Assembly (NCBI GenBank): GCA_033980235.1
Contig: CM067072.1
Location: 26,380,192-26,444,191 of the forward strand
Direction of reading: 5' to 3'
Length of the DNA: 64,000 nt
From: Diadema setosum
Taxonomy: Eukaryota; Echinodermata; Echinoidea; Diadematoida; Diadematidae
This document shows positions 1-11,935 of this stretch, in pieces. The notes below the pieces were generated by a model that did not search any database, was not told where the DNA came from, and was given only the letters and a program-made list of their open reading frames with translations. The position numbers and the translations under genes were made by a program. Numbering within the stretch: the first letter of the stretch is position 1; each line of letters opens with the position of its first letter.

Positions 1-1159
1 TCCTCTGAGTCATGCATAACCTCTATTATAGCGTATTACGTACTTAGAACCCACAGCTGATTATTCTTGTTACACATCAGTTGTTGATAATCCGTGTTAT
101 CACTATGTGTATATATGTTTTCTTCAGTATAACAAAGTATTGAATACCTCAGGTGCTTTAGCCTATTTTTAGCCTTCTCGATCACACCCATGTTTTGTTT
201 GTTTTTGTCCGGTCACCTATTGTCTTATTCTCGTGAGCCCACGTCGGTTGACATCAGTGACTTAAAGTTGATTATTCAGTCACCGACCTCTGCTATGTTT
301 ATAAATCCTTCCCCATGTGCTCTTTGTATATTGATTACGCATAACGAGAGTCTCTACAACCCGACTGGCTAAAACCTCGCGCCATTTACAGCTTTCCATA
401 TGCGTTTAATGGTCATTTTTACTCGGTCTTGGTTTGTTATACTGTTAATGATGTTGGCCTGACATGTTAAGAACTCCCATGCATGTGTCCCCGCAATGTC
501 ACATCTTAATGCATGAAATCATATGGGTGAGTGCCCTTGTTTGAGAGGCGTACAGTGTATCACACGAACTTTATTTGTAATAGCAGGACGCTGAACTCGA
601 TAGTCCGTCTTTCAAACAGGTATTTTTTTCTATCCTGTTTTTTCCTTTCAACATACTGACATAGTAATTCTTTTCTCTTCGTTATCTATTCACTACATCA
701 CAACTGGACCTTTTCGCGCACTCAAAGCGCACTATAGCTTTACATTACGGGAGCCAGTCAAAAACTATTAGTATGTCGTTCCTAAATAATGTCCGCTTGG
801 ATTTCTGTGTTGTACATTCTCTATTGTCATCGTCTCGGAAGCCCTCGGAGACAATCAATTTGTCCTCATTTACATGTTATGTGTGTTCCATGTTTCTTTT
901 CGTTGTCACTGAACTTTCTCGTCTACCTTGTACTGCTCTCTTTTCTTCCCTGTTCGTCTTCTTCGCAGCGATCCTCTGTCCATCATGATTTTGACAAAAT
1001 TCATGTTCTTTGGCTTCTCCAGTGTCCTACCTCACTCTGTTGGTTGAGTATTTTCTTGCAATACGCACTCGTTCCTGTAATTGCGGATTGTTTGACAACG
1101 CAGTCTTTCATAGTTATGTCCCACATTTACAATGGCTAATTTCCCGAATGCACCGTTTA
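1..1159. other. Unassigned 5' flank of LINE-1
   Basis: No convincing coding exon is visible. The sequence is AT-rich with T-rich stretches and several short open frames without protein-like composition. It could be host DNA or the 5' UTR / lost ORF1 of the retrotransposon that follows; the 5' boundary of that element cannot be placed without another copy. Confidence 0.4.
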
Positions 1160-2125
1160 GTTCTCTATCAAATGATGACTTTTTTTTGAGCTTTTCAGGC
1201 AAATAAGGTTAGAATCAGATTCAGTTGGTGGGGTATCTAATTCACGAACAACGTTTTATGACAATTCTGTCGCTGACAACTTAAATTCTTCCGTAAATGA
1301 ATTGCCTTCTGATTTCAGTGAAGAGTTAACCGAAAATATGTCGTGTAATTATATTACTGTGAATCAATGTAAAGATATGTGTAATAGCTTTTCTAAAGAT
1401 ACATTTTCTTTGTTGCATTTAAATATTCGGAGTTTGAACAAACATTTTGATGAGTTCAAATTATTTTTAGAGACTTATGCTGATCAATCATTCTCTGTTA
1501 TTGGTTTAAGTGAAACCTGGTTAAGTTCCAACTCTGAATTTTTTTTTTCGATTGACGGCTATAAAATGTTTGTCAATAACAGGCCCGATAAGAGTGGTGG
1601 AGGTGTTGCACTGTATATATCGCATACTTTTTAATGTATTGTTCATGATAATATTTCGAGAATGGATAATATTGTTGAATCCCTTTTTTTTTTTTTTTTT
1701 TTTTTAGAAATTTACATGCCAGGAATTAGAAATATTGTGGTAGGCATTATGTACAGACCTCCCAACTCCAATATCAAGGATTTTTTAACTTACCTTTCTG
1801 ATTTGGTAAAATCCCCTGTTTTCAAAAACAAGGATTGTTTCTTCCTCGGCGACTTTAATATTGACTTACTTAAGTCGGAAATGATATTGTCGTACACGAG
1901 TTTCTTCAGACATTTTTGTCCTCCTCTTTTCTTCCGCTTATTTCGAAACCTACGCGTGTCACAGATCACTCTGCTACCCTTATTGATAATTTGTTTTGTA
2001 ACACCCTACCCCTTACTGATTCTTATATAATTCTTTCAGATATGACTGATCATTATCCAATTATGACTCATTTCGCTCTTAAAACCTCTGTTGATAATGT
2101 TAATTTTTTAAATCTCCTTTATTAA
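1160..2125 (+). pseudogene. LINE-1 ORF2, endonuclease domain (frameshifted)
   Basis: The endonuclease-exonuclease-phosphatase fold cuts target DNA to prime reverse transcription. The first frame (about 1160-1634) contains LHLNIRSLN, IGLSETWL and SGGGVALYI, which match the Asn and Glu catalytic blocks. It is followed by a T-run of about 23 bases at 1684-1706 with a frame change, then YRPPNSN and LGDFNIDLL (catalytic Asp/Asn block, frame of 1662-2030). A further shift gives SKPTRVT, TLIDNLF and SDMTDHYPI (His block, 1916-2125). All EN blocks are present in the right order but in three frames. The start codon is not identifiable; no in-frame ATG precedes the first block closely. Confidence 0.85.
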
Positions 2126-2145
2126 GTCGTAGAGTTTCGTCTGAA

Positions 2146-4282
2146 ATGTTAGCTAGTCTTGATGCGTTTCTCGAAAATGCTGACTGGTCAAGAGTAATTA
2201 AAAGTGATGACGTCAATTTGTCTTTTGATTATTTTATGGAAACATTCAATTTTCATTTGGATAATGTAATTCCAAAGCAAAAAAAGAAACTAGACTATAA
2301 AAAAACACCTAGGTTACCGTGGATTTCAAAATCAATTCTTCGGTCGACTAACAGGGAAAATCGATTATATTATAGATACAAATTGGACAAAAATGAGCGA
2401 TCAAAACATAAATACACTTCATATAGAAATACTCTAACTGTGATTTTACTTTCCGCAAAGAAAAAGTATTACTAAGATCAATTGCAAAGATATAAGTTTG
2501 ATATGAAAAACACTTGGAATGTTTTAAAGCAAGCTATGAATATTTCGAGTAAACTTTCAGCTGTTGATAATATCAAGTTGAATGATGAAATCATCAGTGA
2601 CCCTGTTCACATTGCAAATGTTTTCAATTCTTATTTTTTAAAGATAGGTGAAAATTACGCTCAAAATATTCCTTTGTCAGAGCATCATTTCACTGAATAT
2701 TTAGGTCAGTTTAATCCCAATTCTGTTTACTTTACTCCAACTAATAGGCATGAGGTTATGGATATTGTATTTTCCTTTCAGAATAAGAGGAGTTCTGGTT
2801 ATGATGATATAGATAATTGTATTCTTAAAGGTGTTATATCTTCAGTTGCTGACCCACTTGTTCATATTTTCAATTTATCAATTTCTAATGGTGTGTTTCC
2901 TGATAAGATGAAACTGGCCAAAGTAATTCCATTATTTAAGAAGGGTGACAAATCTGAAGTCAGTAATTATCGTCCAATTTCATTATTATCATCGTTGTCC
3001 AAAGTCTTAGAGAAACTCATTTATAAGAGAACTAGTAATTTTTTGAAGTTGCATAATATTTTGACTAATTCTCAATTTGGTTTTCGAGAAAAGCTCATGC
3101 TCTTTTATATTTTGTTGATAAAGTAGCTCACGCAATTGATAATCACTCTCATTTAATTACTATTTTCTTGGACTTCTCCAACGCCTTCGACACAGTTGAT
3201 CATGATATTCTACTCCACAAGTTATCACATTAGGAATACGTGGGAAGGCCTTGGAGTGGTTCAAGAGTTACTTAGGAAATAGAAGACAATTTGTTAAAAT
3301 TAAAGATAATTATTCAGTAATAAGAGAAGTGAATTTTGGCGTTCAACAAGGAAGCTAATTAGGGCCATTATTATTTATTGTTTTTATTAATGATTTTTGT
3401 CAGGCATCTGATGTATTGTCCTTTATCCATTTTGCTGACGATATCAGTGTATTTTTTGCCCGCAATGATGTTAATTTTCTTGTTCAAAAAGTCAATACTG
3501 AATTACAAAAAGTTAATAATTGGGTTAGAGCCAATAGATTATCGTTGAATGCCCAAAAAACGAAATATATGATTTTTACTAATACTGTTGACACTTTGAG
3601 TACAGCTATAGTTTTGAATGATTTTCATGCAGAACGAGTTTCACATTTTACAATTCCCTGGAATTATTGTTGACGACAAAATTTCCTGGAAGTTACATAT
3701 TGATTATATATCCAACACAATCTCACGTAATATAGGTGTTATAAATAGAATGAAATTGTATATCCCACAAAAATCATTACTTATGTTATATTCGTCATTG
3801 ATATTGCCTTATCTTTATTATGGTGTTTTAGTTTGGGGCAACACTCACCAGAACCTACTGGATAGAGTTCTTTCTTCAAAAGAAAGCTCTCCGTGTCATC
3901 AGTTATCCTTTCATACCCTCCCACTCAAATATGTTATTTGCCGCTAATAAGATGCTAAAAATTAATGATTTGTATTTATTTAATTTGGGGCAATTTATGT
4001 ATACGTACAGCAACAACTCACTCCCCTCCATATTCGATTCTATGTTTCAAAGAAATCAATCATTCCATGACTATCCCACTCAACGTTCCAATGAATTTCA
4101 CTCTTTTACGAACAATTCTTGCTAAGAACACACATATCTATACTGGCCCAACTTATTGGAATTTTCTGAATAATGACATAAAAATTGCACCCTCTATACT
4201 TTCATTTAAGAGGAGATTAAAGTCTTTCTTATTGCAATGTTATGTTCCTACAGAATTGAATCAGCCTGTTGGCTCATTTTAA
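2146..4282 (+). pseudogene. LINE-1 ORF2, reverse transcriptase and C-terminal domain (frameshifted, stop-containing)
   Basis: The reverse transcriptase copies the element RNA at the nicked target. Fingers/palm blocks KVIPLFKKGD and NYRPISLLSSLSKVLEKL lie in the 2482-3126 frame, ending at QFGFR. After a shift come FLDFSNAFDTVDHDILLHKL and a GVPQGS-like block that here reads GVQQGS followed by an in-frame TAG near 3357. The catalytic block is FADD (3431-3442), followed by NRLSLNAQKTKYMIF. The C-terminal region shows LILPYLYYGVLVWG, TGPTYWNFLNNDIK and FKRRLKSFLL, ending at 4282. At least four reading-frame changes are needed to join the blocks. Compared with the copy at 44316-44759, small indels near 3880 and 4110 account for part of the damage. 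Confidence 0.88.
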
Positions 4283-4984
4283 TTTCTTTTCGAAGAATTT
4301 TGATTACCAATGATATACTGTCACATATTTTCTCGTCCCTGTTATCCTGAGACACAGAGTAGATTCGATTCTACTTGTATTACTTCCGCATCTATTTCTC
4401 TCTTTTTTTCCCATATTTCCGTATCCTTTTCGCGCATCCTATTATTTTTTCGATATAGTTCTGTCGAGGATCGCTGAATCTGTTTTGCCTTTCTGTCCGT
4501 TGTATTGTCTTAATATCATGACAGTCTTGTCTCGTTCTTTCTTGTATTTAAGTCCCCCTTTATAAGTTTTATCGTCCCAGTCTCGTTTAATGTCCATTCG
4601 CCTGTGTATGTGTGTCTGTCTGTTACTCTGTTTTCTTATTTGGCTTCCAGACTTTTTTTATCTGACGTTATTCCCAATTTTTCCCCTTTTTGCATCAGTT
4701 CATTTTCTATTGACTTTCTGTACCTGAGGGGCCCACATTCTACAAGCATTGCCTTTTTAGTGGGTCCCTCCATTTTTCGATATTTTGTGTAATGTTATAT
4801 CGTCTATATCACTTCAGTCAATTTTCATTACAACATTATTTGTTACCCCAAGGTTCCTCAATTATGTTTTCTCAATTTACTCTGTTTTGATTAATATGTA
4901 ACCTTATTCTCTGTTACCAAAGAAAGTGAAATGTTTATGTTCTTTTCGAAAAATGAAATGAAGTTTGAATTGAATTGAATTGAA
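4283..4984 (+). other. LINE-1 3' UTR and (TTGAA)n tail
   Basis: Nearly the same sequence follows the C-terminal domain in the second copy (44760-45433), including the GGGGCCCACATTCTAC segment and a GAAATGAAGTTTGAATTGAA end. The tail has about three TTGAA repeats. Shared length and end point support a true 3' terminus. Confidence 0.8.
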
Positions 4985-5500
4985 AAAAAAAACACGTATC
5001 AAGATTTACACATTCAAATTTGATATTCTTAATCTGGTCAACATCTGCGAAATATCAAAGATATTAATCCGTTTCATTCGGGAACATGGTGACCTGTATA
5101 TTAAGTGTGTGGGGAATTAGGAATGCAGTATCGAACGAGTTAAAATCCTAAAATCAACCAAAAAAAAGTATTCCGGGAAAGTGTGATTAGTTTAGACATG
5201 TTATCTCTCACCTTTTTATTCCGGTGAATGTTTATCTTTTTAGGTATTACTCTGCTCATTTACTCAAAAGGTGGAGGGTTTTAGACACGGCTATTCCTTC
5301 AAACATGACTAAGTTTCATCTGTTTCTAGAATTGCAATTTAATTCTCTCGTGCACAGTTTAGGTCGGACAAGTACCTTTTCTATATAAGATTTTTTTTCC
5401 CGTAATGTTTTATATTTTGACAGGTTTACGAAAAAACCAAGGAGAATCTGAGTAATAAAGAAAGTCAAACAACACGATATCAAGCAAGAAATTTTTCGAG

Positions 5501-5657
5501 AATTTGGCTTGCCGTAGAACCAGTTACGTATACAATGTGTGGAATGTGGTTGTCATTATCCGTTACCATTGTGAATGAGACGACCTGACGACAATAACAC
5601 CGTCCGCCCCACATTCCGCACATTGTGAACGCTACTGGTTCTATGGCAAGCCGAATT
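5501..5657. repeat. Fold-back palindrome inside the T-rich array
   Basis: Left arm from GGCTTGCCGTAGAACCAG and right arm ending CTGGTTCTATGGCAAGCC are inverted copies of each other for about 50 bp, around a centre near 5580. Roughly 100 bp of array sequence (5393-5492) recurs on the other side at 5893-5998, so this segment plus flanks was inserted or duplicated only in the first unit. Confidence 0.7.
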
Positions 5658-6369
5658 CTCGCTGGTTTCGGTATATCTGAGAGTGCAAAATGATCACATT
5701 TTGAAAATTGCAAGGGTTGACAAAAATATTTCTAAAATTATAACGCATTAACCAAAATTTAAGAACTTGGTGTTATTATATGAGAAAATAAATGACCTTT
5801 CCAATAGTATGCAAAATAGTGACATATTAGCAACCATATTGCTGAAATTAAAGATCTTAGGTGTTCCTTTTGGGGGGGGGGGCACCCTGTATAAGATTTT
5901 TTTTTTGAAATGTTTTATATTTTGACAGGTTTACGAAAAAACCAAGGAGAACCTGAATAATAAAGAAAGTAAAACAACACGGTATCAAACAAGAAATTTT
6001 GCGGATCGAACACGTCGTTCTGAGAACACGGATGACGTGTGAGGGAAAAAATGTGGAAAATTTACCACGTGTTTTACTCCACCCATTTAGTTATCATCTT
6101 GACCGGGAGAAAAGAAATAGCATCTCATGCAGAAGAAAGGTGAAACGTAATTTGTTTATAGTAAGACGCAAGGTAGAGCTTTTGATTTTTATTGGAAAAA
6201 TACCTAACAAAAAGCAACAACAACTAATAAACAATTAAATCAACAGGAAAAATGTCGTAGAAAGAATGATTTTCTATTATTTTTTTTTTATATAATTTCC
6301 TGATTTGGAATGAAATATGTAAAAATGTAACTACCCGGCATCATTTCATTGTTTATAATTTGTACAAAC

Positions 6370-6709
6370 CTTCTGTAGTTTGAGCATCTGTAGTGACTTC
6401 TGTTGTTTCCGGAGCAGTGGTTGAGTCAGTAGTTGCTTGTGTGGTTTCAAGTGTCGTTTCTGCTGTTGTTACAGGAGCAGTTGTTGACTCAGTAGTAACT
6501 TCAGTAGTTTTAAGAGTTGTGTCCACTGTTGTTACAGGAGCTGTTGTGGACTCAGTTGTGGCTTCTGTTGTTTGAAGCGTCGTTAGGACTTCTGTTGTCG
6601 ATTGTGTAGACACATCAGTCGTTTCTTCAGTAGTCTCAGCTTTTGTGGTTGCTGAATGAACAAATTGAATAACACACATACAAAACGATCCCATTTTCAA
6701 AGTGTTCAT
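6370..6709 (-). CDS. Threonine-rich mucin-like first exon, copy 1
   Basis: A 118-codon minus-strand frame opens with an ATG and a short hydrophobic stretch (MNTLKMGSFCMCVIQFVHSA) that looks like a signal peptide. About 90 residues of TTE/TTAPVTT-type repeats follow, for example TTLKTTEVTTESTTAPVTT. Such Thr-rich repeats are normal substrates for O-glycosylation in secreted or surface mucin-like proteins; this is inferred from composition. The frame reaches a stop five residues later, but the preceding CAGAAG/GTTTGT is a plausible splice donor in phase 1, also present in both sister copies, so this is more likely a first coding exon than a complete peptide. Downstream exons were not found. Two paralogues lie within 3 kb. 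Confidence 0.5.
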
Positions 6710-7652
6710 TATATTGCAGCGAAGACGAATATATTTAACAATTACTGGAGGGAAGAGTGGCCTTTAAAAATAAACACGAATCAAGATTTACACATTTAAA
6801 TTTTATATTCTTAATCTGGTCAACATCTGCGAAAATCAAAGATATTAACCCGTTTCATACGGGAACATGGTAACCTGTATATTAAGTGTGTGGGGAATTA
6901 GGAATTCAGTATCGAACGGGTTAAAATTCTAAAATCAACCAAAACTGAGTATTCCGGGAAAGTGTGATTAGTTTAGACATGTTTTCTTTCACCTTTTTAT
7001 TCCGGTGAATGTTATCTTTTTAGGTATAACTCTGCTCATTTACTCCAAAGGTGGAGGGTTTTAGACACGGCTATACCTTCAAACATGACTAAGTTTTATC
7101 TGTTTCTAGAATTGGAATTTAATTCCCTCGTACATAGCTTAGGTCGGTCTTGTGGTACCTCTTCTATATAAGATTTTCTTTTCCCGTAATGTTTTATATT
7201 TTGACAGGTTTACGAAAAAAAAACACGGTTAATCTAAATAATAAAGAAAGTAAAACAAAGAGATATTAAACAAGAAATTTCGAGGGTCGAACACGCCGTT
7301 CTGAGAAAACGGATGACGTGTGAGGAAAAAATGTGGAAAATTTACCACATCTTTTACTCCACCCATTTAGTTATCATCTGGACCGTGAGAAAAGATATAG
7401 CATCTCATGCAGAAGAAAGGTGAAACGTAAGTAGTTCTAAGTAAGATGCAAGATAGAGCTATTGATTTTGATTGGAAAAATACCTAACAAAATAAAAACA
7501 ACAACAACTAATAAAACGAATAACTCAACACGAAAAATGTCGAAGAAAGAATGATTTTCTATTATTTTTCATATATAATTTCCTGATTCGGAATGAAATT
7601 TGTAAAAATGTAACTACCCGGCATCATTTCATTGTTTATAATTTGCACACAC

Positions 7653-7937
7653 CTTCTGTAGTTTGAGCATCTGTTGTGACTTCTGTTGTTTCCGGAGCAG
7701 TTGTTGAGTCAGTAGTTGCTTGTGTGATTTCAAGTGTCGTTTCTTCTGCTGTTACAGGAGCTGTTGATGACTCAGTAGTAACTTCAGTAGTTTGAAGAGT
7801 TGTGTCCACTGTTGTTACAGGAGCTGTTGTTGACTCAGTAATAACTTCAGTAATTTGAAGAGTTGTGTCCACTGTTGTTACAGGAGCTGTGGTGGACTCA
7901 GTAGTGGCTTCCGTTGTTTGAAGCGTCGTTAGGGCTT
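7653..7937 (-). CDS. Threonine-rich exon, copy 2 (signal peptide lost)
   Basis: The same Thr-rich repeat as its neighbours, about 95 codons, with TTLQTTEATTESTTAPVTT. The signal-peptide part is missing: upstream of the repeat there is instead a pyrimidine-rich TTTCTTTCTTTCTTCAG acceptor-like sequence. With the donor AAG/GTGTGT at the other end this forms a 285 bp, phase 1-1 symmetric exon. It may be an internal exon of the gene started by copy 3 (8776-9129), which lies upstream on this strand, or a decayed duplicate. Confidence 0.45.
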
Positions 7938-8775
7938 CTGAAGAAAGAAAGAAAGATGTTTTCAACAATTACACGGGGGGTTGAAGAGCCTTTAAAATAA
8001 GACACAAATGAAAATTTCAACACTAAAAGTTGATATTCTTGATCTTGTCAACATCTTTCGCGAAATATCGAAGATATTACATTCCCAAATCAAACAAAAA
8101 TGAGTATTCCGGGGAAGTCTGGTTGGTTTAAGCGTTTTATATTTTACCTTTTATTCCGGTGAATGTTTTTTTTTTTTTTTTTTAGGTATTACTCTGCTCA
8201 TTTACACCAAAGGTGGAGGGTTTTAGACACGGCTATTCATTCAAACATGACTAAGTTTTATCTGTTTCTAGAATTGGAATTTAATTCTCTCATGCACAGT
8301 TTAGGTCGGACATGTGGGACCTTTGCTATATAAGAATATCTTTTTTTTTTTATTTTGACACGTTTACGGATAAAAACAAAGTCAATCTTAATAATAAAGA
8401 AAAAAAAAAGAATATCAAAATAGAGATGTTGAGGGACGGACATGTCGTTATGAAAATGCAGAGTAGGGTTAGTGATAAGGTGGAAAATTTACTTCTTCTG
8501 TTACTCCACCAATCCCGCTATTATCTGGACTGGGAGAAAAAAAAAATAGCATCTCATGTAAGAAAAATGTGAAACTAAAGTAGTTTTAGGAAGACGCAAG
8601 GTAGAGCTATCGTTTTTGATTGGAAAAAATATGTAACAATAAACACAAACAAACAATTAAATCAAAACAACACATGTCGAGAGAGAATGATTTTTTATTA
8701 TTTGTTTTGATATAATTTGCTGATTCGGAATGGAATATGCAAAAATTTAACTATCCGGCATCATTTCATTGTTTA

Positions 8776-9129
8776 TAATTCGTACACACCTTCTGTACTT
8801 TGAGCATCTGTAGTGACTCCTGTTGTTTCCGGAGCAGTTGTTGAGTCAGTAGTTGCTTGTGTGGTTTCAAGTGTCGTTTCTTCTGTTGTTAAAGGAGCAG
8901 TTGTTGACTCAGTATTAACTTCAGTAGTTTGAAGAGTTGTGTCCACTGTTGTTACAGGAGCAGTTGTTGACTCAGTAGTTACTTCAGTAGTTTGAAGAGT
9001 TGTATCTGCTGTTGTTACAGGAGTTGTTTTTGACTCAGTAGTGGTTTCCGTAGTCTTAGCTTCTGTGGTTGCTGAATTAACAAATTTAATAACACACACA
9101 CAAAACGATGCCATTTTCAAAGTATTCAT
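8776..9129 (-). CDS. Threonine-rich mucin-like first exon, copy 3
   Basis: A 118-codon frame from ATG with the signal-like start MNTLKMASFCVCVIKFVNSA and TTEVTTESTTAPVTT repeats, ending at AAG/GTGTGT (phase 1 donor) with a stop five codons beyond, exactly as in copy 1. Substitutions between copies mostly keep the Thr-rich pattern and the reading frame over the whole length, which argues for past selection on protein. Function beyond 'secreted, probably O-glycosylated' cannot be inferred. Confidence 0.5.
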
Positions 9130-9689
9130 TATATTAACGTAAAGAAAGATGTATTTAACAATTACGGGGTGGGAGTGAAGAGCCTTTAAAATTAGACGAG
9201 AGTGAAAATGTGCACACTTGAAACTGATGTTCTCGATCAGGTCAACATCTCTCGCGAAATATCAAAGATATTAAAATCACAAAATCAAAAAAAAATGAGT
9301 ATTCCGAGAAAGTGTGATTGGTTTAGACGTCTGATCTCTCACCTCTTTATTCCTGTGAATATTTATCTTTTTAGGTATTTCTCTGCTCATTTACTCCAAA
9401 GGTGGAGGGTGTTGGACACGGCAATTCCTTCAAACACTTTTTCTAGAATTGGAATTTAATTCTCTCATGCTGATATGTGGTACCTTTTCTATATAAGAAT
9501 ATCTTTTCTTCCTTAATATTTTGACAGGTTTACGGATAAAAACAAGGTCAAGATTTCCTTATGCCCCCCCCCCCTTAATTTTGCCATGCCACTCTACACT
9601 ATTCTACCCTTGGTAGCTAACACAGGGCTGCAAGCATGCATGCATGGCAAGACGGTGGTGGGCTATAACCCTAGTCGTTTTTTTTCCGA

Positions 9690-10010
9690 CAGAAATATAT
9701 ATTTTTTAACATATTGTTCGGACATTTTTGAGTATTTTTTTTTCAAACTGCATATTTTTGTGTCATTTTTTGAAAAATAGTCTAATAAATGACATTTTCT
9801 TCACATTCTTTTTCAAAAAAATACTCTGAAAACAGCATATTTTGGGGGTATTTTTTCGCGTGTTCAGATCAGATGAATATTTTTTCTGTATTTTTTTTAT
9901 CTTCCCTATAAACGTTCTCGCCAGTTTGTAAAAATCTCTAAAAATACTCTAAAAAATTTTGAGGATATTTTTGTCAAATTTGAAATACGATTGATTTTTT
10001 TCAGTATTTT
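9690..10010. repeat. TATTTTT-rich degenerate block 1
   Basis: About 320 bp dominated by runs of T broken by short linkers (ATATTTTTG, GTATTTTTT), preceded by a poly-C run near 9564. No coding potential. A block of similar texture is at 14885-15240. Confidence 0.5.
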
Positions 10011-10179
10011 TTTTTGCTTAATTATCAACAAACAGAATAATAAAGTAAGCATTAAAACATGCTTTAAGATAAAAAAAAATGTGGTAAAATTGTGGTAAAA
10101 GTGAATTCAGTAGGTACATATTGAAGTCAGTTGACATTTTAACTAGCAAACTATTATGGAAACCAGGTATGTATGTGCT

Positions 10180-10330
10180 CTTCTGTGTGTGTTTGTATGT
10201 GTGTGTGTGTGTGTGCGTGTGTTGTGTGTGTACGTGTGTGTGTACGTGTGTGTGTGTGTGTGTACGTGTATGTGTATAATAAAGAATTATCCCAAAAAAA
10301 TGTGTGTGTGCGCATGCTTGTGTCAGTTTG
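10180..10330. repeat. (TG)n microsatellite
   Basis: Interrupted TG/TGTACG repeats of about 150 bp. The open frames across it are products of the repeat. Confidence 0.9.
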
Positions 10331-10739
10331 TGTGTAATCAGTTTGTTGACCCCTTAAAGTTATGTACCCGACTAGGCTTGGTAATATATTACCGGTTCAT
10401 TCCATCAACAACCCATTAACCATAATGCGAGTTGATTCTAGTTGGTTTCTACTGGTTTCCATAGGCCATGGCCCTGGGGTGAGCTGGTTTTTTCGCTTGT
10501 TTCGTTCCGACAACTGCGGCACTAAAATTTCTCCACAGCTACGTGTAAACAAATAACCAAAGAGGCTACAGGAAAAAGTTCGACACAAACCCTCCTGTAG
10601 TATTTTGGTAATTTAGGGGGAAACAGTGAACTTTTTTGTCACTGAGGAGCTGAATATGTACACTTTGCCGTGTACGATATTCATTCGCGAACGATCATGT
10701 GATGTATGTTATCCAATCCGAATCGAGAATTATCGTTTA

Positions 10740-11010
10740 CGAGTCAAAATGGCCGCCCCCTGTGAGCCTGTCGACGCGTCTACGTCGTCTGCTCTGCCGA
10801 AACTTTGAAGATGCGTTATTATGCATGTAACATCGATGAAGTTTGAAAATTTCACGGCCATGACAAACCTAAGATAGACGAAACCTATTTTGTGTGCCAA
10901 AGAGTGGATCAAATTGAGTGGGGGAGACCGTGAAATCGCAGACCAGAACGAAGTCTTCAGCTGCTCGGGGGACTGACTGCAACCTACGTAGGATAATTTA
11001 CAGGTTAGTT
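10740..11010 (+). promoter_or_regulatory. Possible 5' gene region (GC-richer, ATGGCCGCC start context)
   Basis: A locally GC-richer, CpG-containing stretch in AT-rich surroundings. It holds ATGGCCGCC at 10749 with a strong start context but only 19 codons to a stop, and an ACAG/GTTAGT donor-like site near 11001. It could be the promoter and 5' exon of the gene whose later exon is at 11936, but no reading frame joins them in a way I can confirm. Confidence 0.2.
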
Positions 11011-11935
11011 TACGTGCGTACAGTCGTAGCAGTCGACACTGCAGTGCAGTCTCTCTCATGTTATATGCGTAATGTTAATGACCATGATGACTACAAGTAC
11101 AACGTTAGCTATGTCATGAACGTTGCTTGTGTATGTTATAATGGGCGCTAATGCAGTAGCTTAACCATTAGCGTGTCTGTTACATTTTAGATAAATTTAG
11201 ATGTAATTTTACGTGTTGTTCTATGTACAGCCCAGGTTAGGTTGATGTGGCTGATCGGTGATATTGTTTTGTAAAAATCTTGACACACAGGACTGGATTG
11301 AAAAAGGTCTAAACTGCATGTAAATTTATATTTTCATAATCATGGCCATGGAGTATTAATATTAAAAATCCATCCTGTTTCTCTCACCCCGAAATTGGCG
11401 AATCCCCCCTCAAAACACACATTTAGCATCTCATTACATATTAATATTTGATATAAATAGGTCTAAAAAACCAACAATGACAAGAACATAATTCCAACAA
11501 TCAAACTCCCTAAAACATGATTACCATTATGTTGTGCCAAACTATAAAGCAGTGGGTGGTGGCAATAGTGAAAGGCCAAGGATTACTAGTATTAATGATG
11601 ATAAGCAGTTGTATTCATAATTATGATAATTGATATTGCATGTGATCAGGTGCTGAAAGCTGTAAATGTAATTTAAAATCAGTAATTGGACTGCAAGTAC
11701 AAGTTGAAGTAGTTGATGATGACAATGATCATGAGGTGTTAATGATTACCTGGCATAGTACTAGGGCCTATTGGTAATTACAAGATTCAAATATTGGCAG
11801 TCAATAGTCTACCGTACATTTAATGATATATTGAGTGTAATGTTTAACCAATCCCTCTAGGGTTTAGCCTTTTTTTCCCCCTAACAAAATCCAACGGCTA
11901 ATCATTGCTGTTCATTTCTCCATTGTATTGAATAG

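Larger units (their letters stand above)
1160..4984 (+). mobile_element. Non-LTR retrotransposon LINE-1 (CR1/L2/Jockey-like), decayed
   Basis: A plus-strand LINE with, in order, an apurinic-type endonuclease domain, a reverse transcriptase domain, a C-terminal region, a ~700 bp 3' UTR and a short (TTGAA)n microsatellite tail at about 4966-4984. A 5-bp microsatellite tail instead of poly(A), and the domain order EN-RT, are typical of the CR1/L2/Jockey group. The coding region is broken by several frameshifts and at least one stop, so the copy is dead. A second, 5'-truncated copy of the same family lies at 43580-45433 and shares the 3' coding part, UTR and tail, which fixes the 3' end. Confidence 0.88.
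4985..9560. repeat. Tandem array of ~1.2 kb units (four copies, partly decayed)
   Basis: Units begin near 4990, 6770, 8000 and 9186 with a common opening (AAxCAxGATTTACACATT-like, then GGTCAACATCT) and share CTATATAAG, ATTTTGACAGGTTTACG and ACTCTGCTCATTTACTC segments. Spacing is about 1.2 kb, except the first unit, which is longer because of a palindrome-bearing insertion and ~100 bp duplication at 5393-5998. The first three units carry the threonine-rich exon on the minus strand; the fourth is cut off before it. The unit looks like a locally duplicated gene segment rather than a dispersed transposon. Confidence 0.75.

Noticed and set aside
10156..10419. Open frame rich in Cys/Val (VCVCVCV)
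   Set aside because: Translation of a (TG)n microsatellite.
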